Source: Hymenobacter sp. PAMC 26628 | GTDB lineage: Bacteria > Bacteroidota > Bacteroidia > Cytophagales > Hymenobacteraceae | Assembly (NCBI RefSeq): GCF_001562275.1 | Contig: NZ_CP014304.1 | Location: forward strand, 310,001-374,000 | Reading direction: 5' to 3' | Length of the DNA stretch: 64,000 bases | Position numbers and translations under genes: made by a program | Notes under the pieces: model-generated | Told to the model about the DNA's origin: nothing | What the model saw: only the letters and a program-made list of their open reading frames with translations | Database searches by the model: none | Shown here: positions 60,589 through 64,000 of the stretch, in pieces | Numbering within the stretch: the stretch's first letter is position 1 | Layout: every line of letters begins with the position of its first letter

Positions 60589-61429
60589 GTGGTTTTAATT
60601 GGTGAAAAGTTGCAATGCCGGGGCCCGCCCACGCGGCACCGGGCGGCCGTTTCGGGGCCGTCTACCAGAGGGTAGGAAGGAGCTTATTCCGCGGTTTCGG
60701 CAGCGAAAGCGGCGGAACGGGTGCGCAGCGGGGCCCTGCGCGGTGCCGGGGAGGGCAACGCCAAAGCAGCGGCTGGCAACAACATGCCCACGAAAAGGAG
60801 CCCCGGCTAAAAAAGACGGGCGTTGCGGGAGAGGGAAGGAGTGGGGGTGGGCCCCGGCGGCCCTGCGGAGCGCAGCAGCCGGCGCGGTGCGCCGTACGTG
60901 GAGGAAGTTAGGCGGCCGACTGCCGGGTGGGAGCCAGGTCGGCAAGCAACTAGAACATCAGCCGGGGGTGGGGTTCCGGCACCGCGCCCGCCGGTGAAAA
61001 CCAGGGGCTTAGGTGGGCTGATTCAGCACGTAGGAGGAGAACGGAAAAGCGTTCTTTTTTCGGGAATCAAATGCGCGCCGCGCCGGCAGAAGCATCTGAT
61101 TCGCTGGGCCAATCTTACGAAGGCATTGTGGTAATTAAAAACTTTTGATGAAGTTTTTTAATATTTAACTGAATAAAAATTATATTTTTAATTCACGCCG
61201 CTGGCAAAATAAGTCGGTTTCCGGGGCCCCACACAGGTTTTTAGCCGGAAGGCAGCCAACGCGAAATCACGAAGAAATAATGTGCAACTGGTGAGCCAGC
61301 CCGCCAGAACCTACCAGTCGCCGGGCCTCCAAATTTTGCAAGCTGCTGTCGAACGCCAAGCCTCGCAGCGCGCTGCCCGGCTGCCCGGGAGCCAGCCCAC
61401 GAACCGCAAAGCGGCGGCGGTGCCCCGCC
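60589..61429. promoter_or_regulatory. Long upstream region of the second SusC gene
   Basis: No gene is supported in 840 bases. The stretch 61130-61200 is strikingly AT-rich (TTTTTAATATTTAACTG) and is the best promoter candidate for the SusC/SusD pair, which would leave a GC-rich 5' leader of about 540 bases. The rest has only short, non-coding-looking frames. Confidence 0.45.
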
Positions 61430-62746
61430 CTACAGCACCTCCACCAGCGTTTCCAAGGCCATGCCGCGGCTGCCCTTCACCAGCACTTGCCGGCCGCTGA
61501 GGGGCGCGGCGGTCAGCCAGGCGGCGGCAGCGGCTTTGGTGGCGAAGTGGCGGGCTCGGGGCCCCAACGCCGGCTGGGCGCTGGCCAGCAGGGGCCCCAC
61601 CAGCAGCACTTCGGGCAGCGCCAGGTCGGCCAGTAGTTCGCCCAGGGCGCGGTGCTCGGCTTCGGCTTCGGGGCCCAGTTCGAACATGTCGCCGAGGATG
61701 ACCAGCTTGCCCTGCCCGGCCGCGGCGGGCCGCTGGGCGAAGCTGCGCAGCGCCGCGGCCATGCTGCTGGGGTTGGCGTTGTAGGCGTCGAGGATCAGCT
61801 CGTTGCCACGGGCGGTGCGCAGCAGCTGCGAGCGGTTGTTCTGGGGGTTGTAGGTGGCCAGGGCGGCGGCAATGTCGTCCACGGGCACGCCAAAAAACTT
61901 GCCCACGGCGGCGGCGGCGGCCAGGTTGGGGAAGTTGTAGCCGCCGGTGATGTGGGCGGCCACGTCGGGGCCCGCGGCGCCCAGGCGCAGGGCCACGGCG
62001 GGGTCGGCGGCGAGCAGGGTGGCGGGGTAGTCGTCGGCGGGCCCCGGGTAGGTGCGGCGCTGGGGCACGGCGGCGGCCCGGGCCACCACCTGCGCGTCGA
62101 GCGTGTTCACGAAGGCCAGGCCGCCGGTAGCGCGCAGGAAATCAAACAGCTCGCCCTTGCCCAGGGCCACGCCCGCGGCCCCGCCGAAGCCTTCGAGGTG
62201 GGCCTTGCCGATGTTGGTGAGCAGGCCGTGGGTGGGGCGCGCCCACTGGCAGTAGGCTGCGATTTCGCCCCGGTGGTTGGCGCCCATTTCCACCACCGCA
62301 AAGTCGTGCTCGTCCAGCCGCAGGCGCAGCAGCGTGAGGGGCACGCCGATGTGGTTGTTGAGGTTGCCGAGCGTGGCCAGCACCCGGAACCGCTTGGCCA
62401 GCACGGCGGTGAGCAGCTCCTTGGTGGTGGTTTTGCCGTTCGAGCCCGACACGGCTAGCACGGGGCCCCTAAACTGCTGGCGGTGGTGCGCGGCCAGGGC
62501 TTGCAGGGCCTCCAGGGGGTCGGGGGCGAAGAAGTAGTGGGCGGCGTCCTGGGCGGCCAGCGCGGCGTCGTCCACCACGGCCACCAGGGCCCCTTTGGCC
62601 ACGGCCTGGGCCGCAAAGTCGGCGCCGCGGAAGCTGGGGCCGTTCAGGGCAAAAAACAGGGTGCCCGGCTGGGGCTGGCGCGAATCGGTGCTGACCTGGC
62701 CGTGGGCGGCCAGGTAGTGGGCGTAGAGGGCGCTTACATTTATCAT
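61430..62746 (-). CDS. murF: UDP-N-acetylmuramoyl-tripeptide--D-alanyl-D-alanine ligase
   Basis: The 438-residue protein has the Mur-ligase N-terminal domain (STDSRQPQPGTLFFALNG), the ATP-binding loop VSGSNGKTTTKE (101-107), and central-domain motifs LATLGNLNNHIGVPLTL and VVEMGANHRGEI. The C-terminal domain shows LILDAYNANPSSMAAALR and VILGDMFELG. MurF adds D-Ala-D-Ala to the peptidoglycan precursor. The start at 62746 (MINVSALYAHYL) is the natural one. It is divergent from the FG-GAP protein gene. Confidence 0.96.
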   Translation of the reverse strand: MINVSALYAHYLAAHGQVSTDSRQPQPGTLFFALNGPSFRGADFAAQAVAKGALVAVVDDAALAAQDAAHYFFAPDPLEALQALAAHHRQQFRGPVLAVSGSNGKTTTKELLTAVLAKRFRVLATLGNLNNHIGVPLTLLRLRLDEHDFAVVEMGANHRGEIAAYCQWARPTHGLLTNIGKAHLEGFGGAAGVALGKGELFDFLRATGGLAFVNTLDAQVVARAAAVPQRRTYPGPADDYPATLLAADPAVALRLGAAGPDVAAHITGGYNFPNLAAAAAVGKFFGVPVDDIAAALATYNPQNNRSQLLRTARGNELILDAYNANPSSMAAALRSFAQRPAAAGQGKLVILGDMFELGPEAEAEHRALGELLADLALPEVLLVGPLLASAQPALGPRARHFATKAAAAAWLTAAPLSGRQVLVKGSRGMALETLVEVL

Positions 62747-62934
62747 TTATCAATTACCATTTAACAGCCGTGGCTGGGCGGGTGGGGCCGCACCGCACAA
62801 AGTAAGAGCCTAATTTAGGGACGGGGCCCGGGCCCCCGCCGCCCGGCGCGGCGAACTTTGCGCCCCGCAACCGTTGTCAGTTATTCGCTGCCGCTCTTGC
62901 TGTTTCGCTAAAAACCCCCCGATTACTCTTGCTT

Positions 62935-64000
62935 ATGCTGCGCCGCTACGCCGTTTTGCTGTTGCTACTGCTGCTGGGGCCCCCGGCGGCCCGCGCCCAA
63001 ACCGCCACTTTTGGCGGGTTCGAGTACCGGGCGGCGGGGGCCGTGGTGGAGGGCGCCGACACGCTGCGCCAGGCCTGGGCCGGCGGCTTCAACACGCCCC
63101 AGTTCAGCAGCATCGACCTGAACGGCGACGGCCGGAACGACCTCTTTGCCTTCGACCGCCAAACCAGCCGCTGCTACACGTTCCTGAACGCGGCGCAGCC
63201 GGGCGGCAGCCGCGGCTGGCAGTACGCGCCCGACTACGAGGCCCTGTTTCCGCAGGACCTGGCGGGCTGGGCCCTGCTGCGCGACTACGACTGCGACGGC
63301 CGCCCCGACCTGTTCAGCTACGTGAACGGGGGCGACATCCGGGTGCACCGTAATGTGGCCGGGGCGGGAGGGCGGCCCAGCTTCCAGCTCACCACCAGCC
63401 AGCTGCGCTTTTCGGGGGCCGGCACGGGCACCAGCAACCTCACCATCGGCGGCTACAACATGCCGTCCATTGCCGACGTGAACGGCGACGGCAAGCTCGA
63501 CATTCTCAGCTACGACTTCGTGAGCGCCACGCGGATCGAGCTGTACCTGAACACCAGCGCCGACGCCTGCGGGGCGGGCCTGACCTATAAAATCGACACC
63601 AACTACTGGGCCCAGCTGCAAACGTGCAGCGGCTGCGCTGCCTACCAGCTGCCAGGCCTAGCCTGCCGGGGCGGCGGGGCGGCGGCCAAGCCCACCCACA
63701 CCGGCGGCCACAACCTGCTGGTGCTCGACGTGAACGGCGACGGCGTGTACGACGTGCTCGACGGCCGCGACAACTGCCCCGAGCTGGTGGCGCTGCTCAA
63801 CCAGGGCACCAACCAGCTGGCCACGCTCACGGCCAGCAGCATCCGCACCGATTTCCCGTCGGCGGCCAACCCCGTGCGCCTGCCGGTGTTCCCGGCGGGC
63901 TACCTGATTGACACCGATTTCGACGGCATCAACGACCTAGTGGTGGCCCCCAACATGCTGGACAACAGCCAGGACAACGTGAGCCAGCGCGACAACGTGC
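62935..64000 (+). CDS. Secreted FG-GAP/VCBS repeat protein, N-terminal part (runs off window)
   Basis: The ATG at 62935 (MLRRYAVLLLLLLLGPPAAR) opens a signal peptide ending near ARAQ. The 355 residues seen contain repeated calcium-binding FG-GAP/VCBS motifs: IDLNGDGRNDLFAFD, DYDCDGRPDLFSYV, ADVNGDGKLDILSYD, DVNGDGVYDVLDG and DTDFDGINDLVVAP. These make a secreted beta-propeller of the kind often exported by the type IX system with a C-terminal sorting domain, which would lie beyond the window. Confidence 0.88.
   Translation, partial: MLRRYAVLLLLLLLGPPAARAQTATFGGFEYRAAGAVVEGADTLRQAWAGGFNTPQFSSIDLNGDGRNDLFAFDRQTSRCYTFLNAAQPGGSRGWQYAPDYEALFPQDLAGWALLRDYDCDGRPDLFSYVNGGDIRVHRNVAGAGGRPSFQLTTSQLRFSGAGTGTSNLTIGGYNMPSIADVNGDGKLDILSYDFVSATRIELYLNTSADACGAGLTYKIDTNYWAQLQTCSGCAAYQLPGLACRGGGAAAKPTHTGGHNLLVLDVNGDGVYDVLDGRDNCPELVALLNQGTNQLATLTASSIRTDFPSAANPVRLPVFPAGYLIDTDFDGINDLVVAPNMLDNSQDNVSQRDNV

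Overview
The window reads as a chromosomal segment of a high-GC Bacteroidota, most likely a Hymenobacter-type member of the Cytophagales. The support is two SusC/SusD pairs, a FecR anti-sigma with the Bacteroidota-type C-terminal domain, a DUF2254 protein, a CatB-like acetyltransferase, a metallophosphatase-Omp85 protein, GC-rich coding sequence and dispersed intergenic palindromes around GTCATGCTGA. The genus is an inference from overall character; no rRNA is present.

1-10.5 kb is a polysaccharide utilization locus on the minus strand. In transcription order it holds an ECF sigma factor, a FecR anti-sigma, a SusC with an STN signalling domain, a SusD, a stem-loop, two GH144 (endo-beta-1,2-glucanase-type) enzymes and a GH43 enzyme cut by the window edge. 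The likely logic is substrate-induced trans-envelope signalling that switches on beta-1,2-glucan uptake and breakdown. A tRNA-Arg(CCT), an HD domain fused to a PycTM-like membrane domain, a large secreted metallophosphatase-Omp85 fusion and an unknown helical protein follow to 17.6 kb.

17.6-29.1 kb is a rearranged defence and mobile island, the most interesting part. A type III restriction-modification operon has lost the end of mod and the start of res. In their place sits an AT-richer two-gene cassette: a TIR-AAA15 ATPase and a small TOPRIM-type protein, resembling a PARIS system (AriA/AriB) with a TIR domain added to the ATPase. An IS630-type element later split the res remnant. Upstream are a TIR protein with a Lys/Ala-rich tail that overlaps the mod start, tandem hairpins, a Fic protein, a decayed fic fragment, an acyltransferase, an ASCH-like protein and an IS110-family transposase.

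29-51 kb is mostly ordinary chromosome: a small secreted protein, a GH43 pseudogene, a CatB-like acetyltransferase, ppk1, a hybrid-propeller histidine kinase with its response regulator, a SixA-type phosphatase, an LRR-kinase, a 2OG oxygenase, signal peptidase I, an M28 peptidase, an AT-rich SH3-repeat gene between two near-identical terminators, hflX, a cytochrome c, DUF2254, a GT4 glycosyltransferase and rfbC.

51-64 kb carries an M20 amidohydrolase, a HEXXH metalloprotease and a second SusC/SusD pair, separated by copies of one palindromic repeat. These may serve peptide acquisition. murF and the start of a secreted FG-GAP protein close the window.
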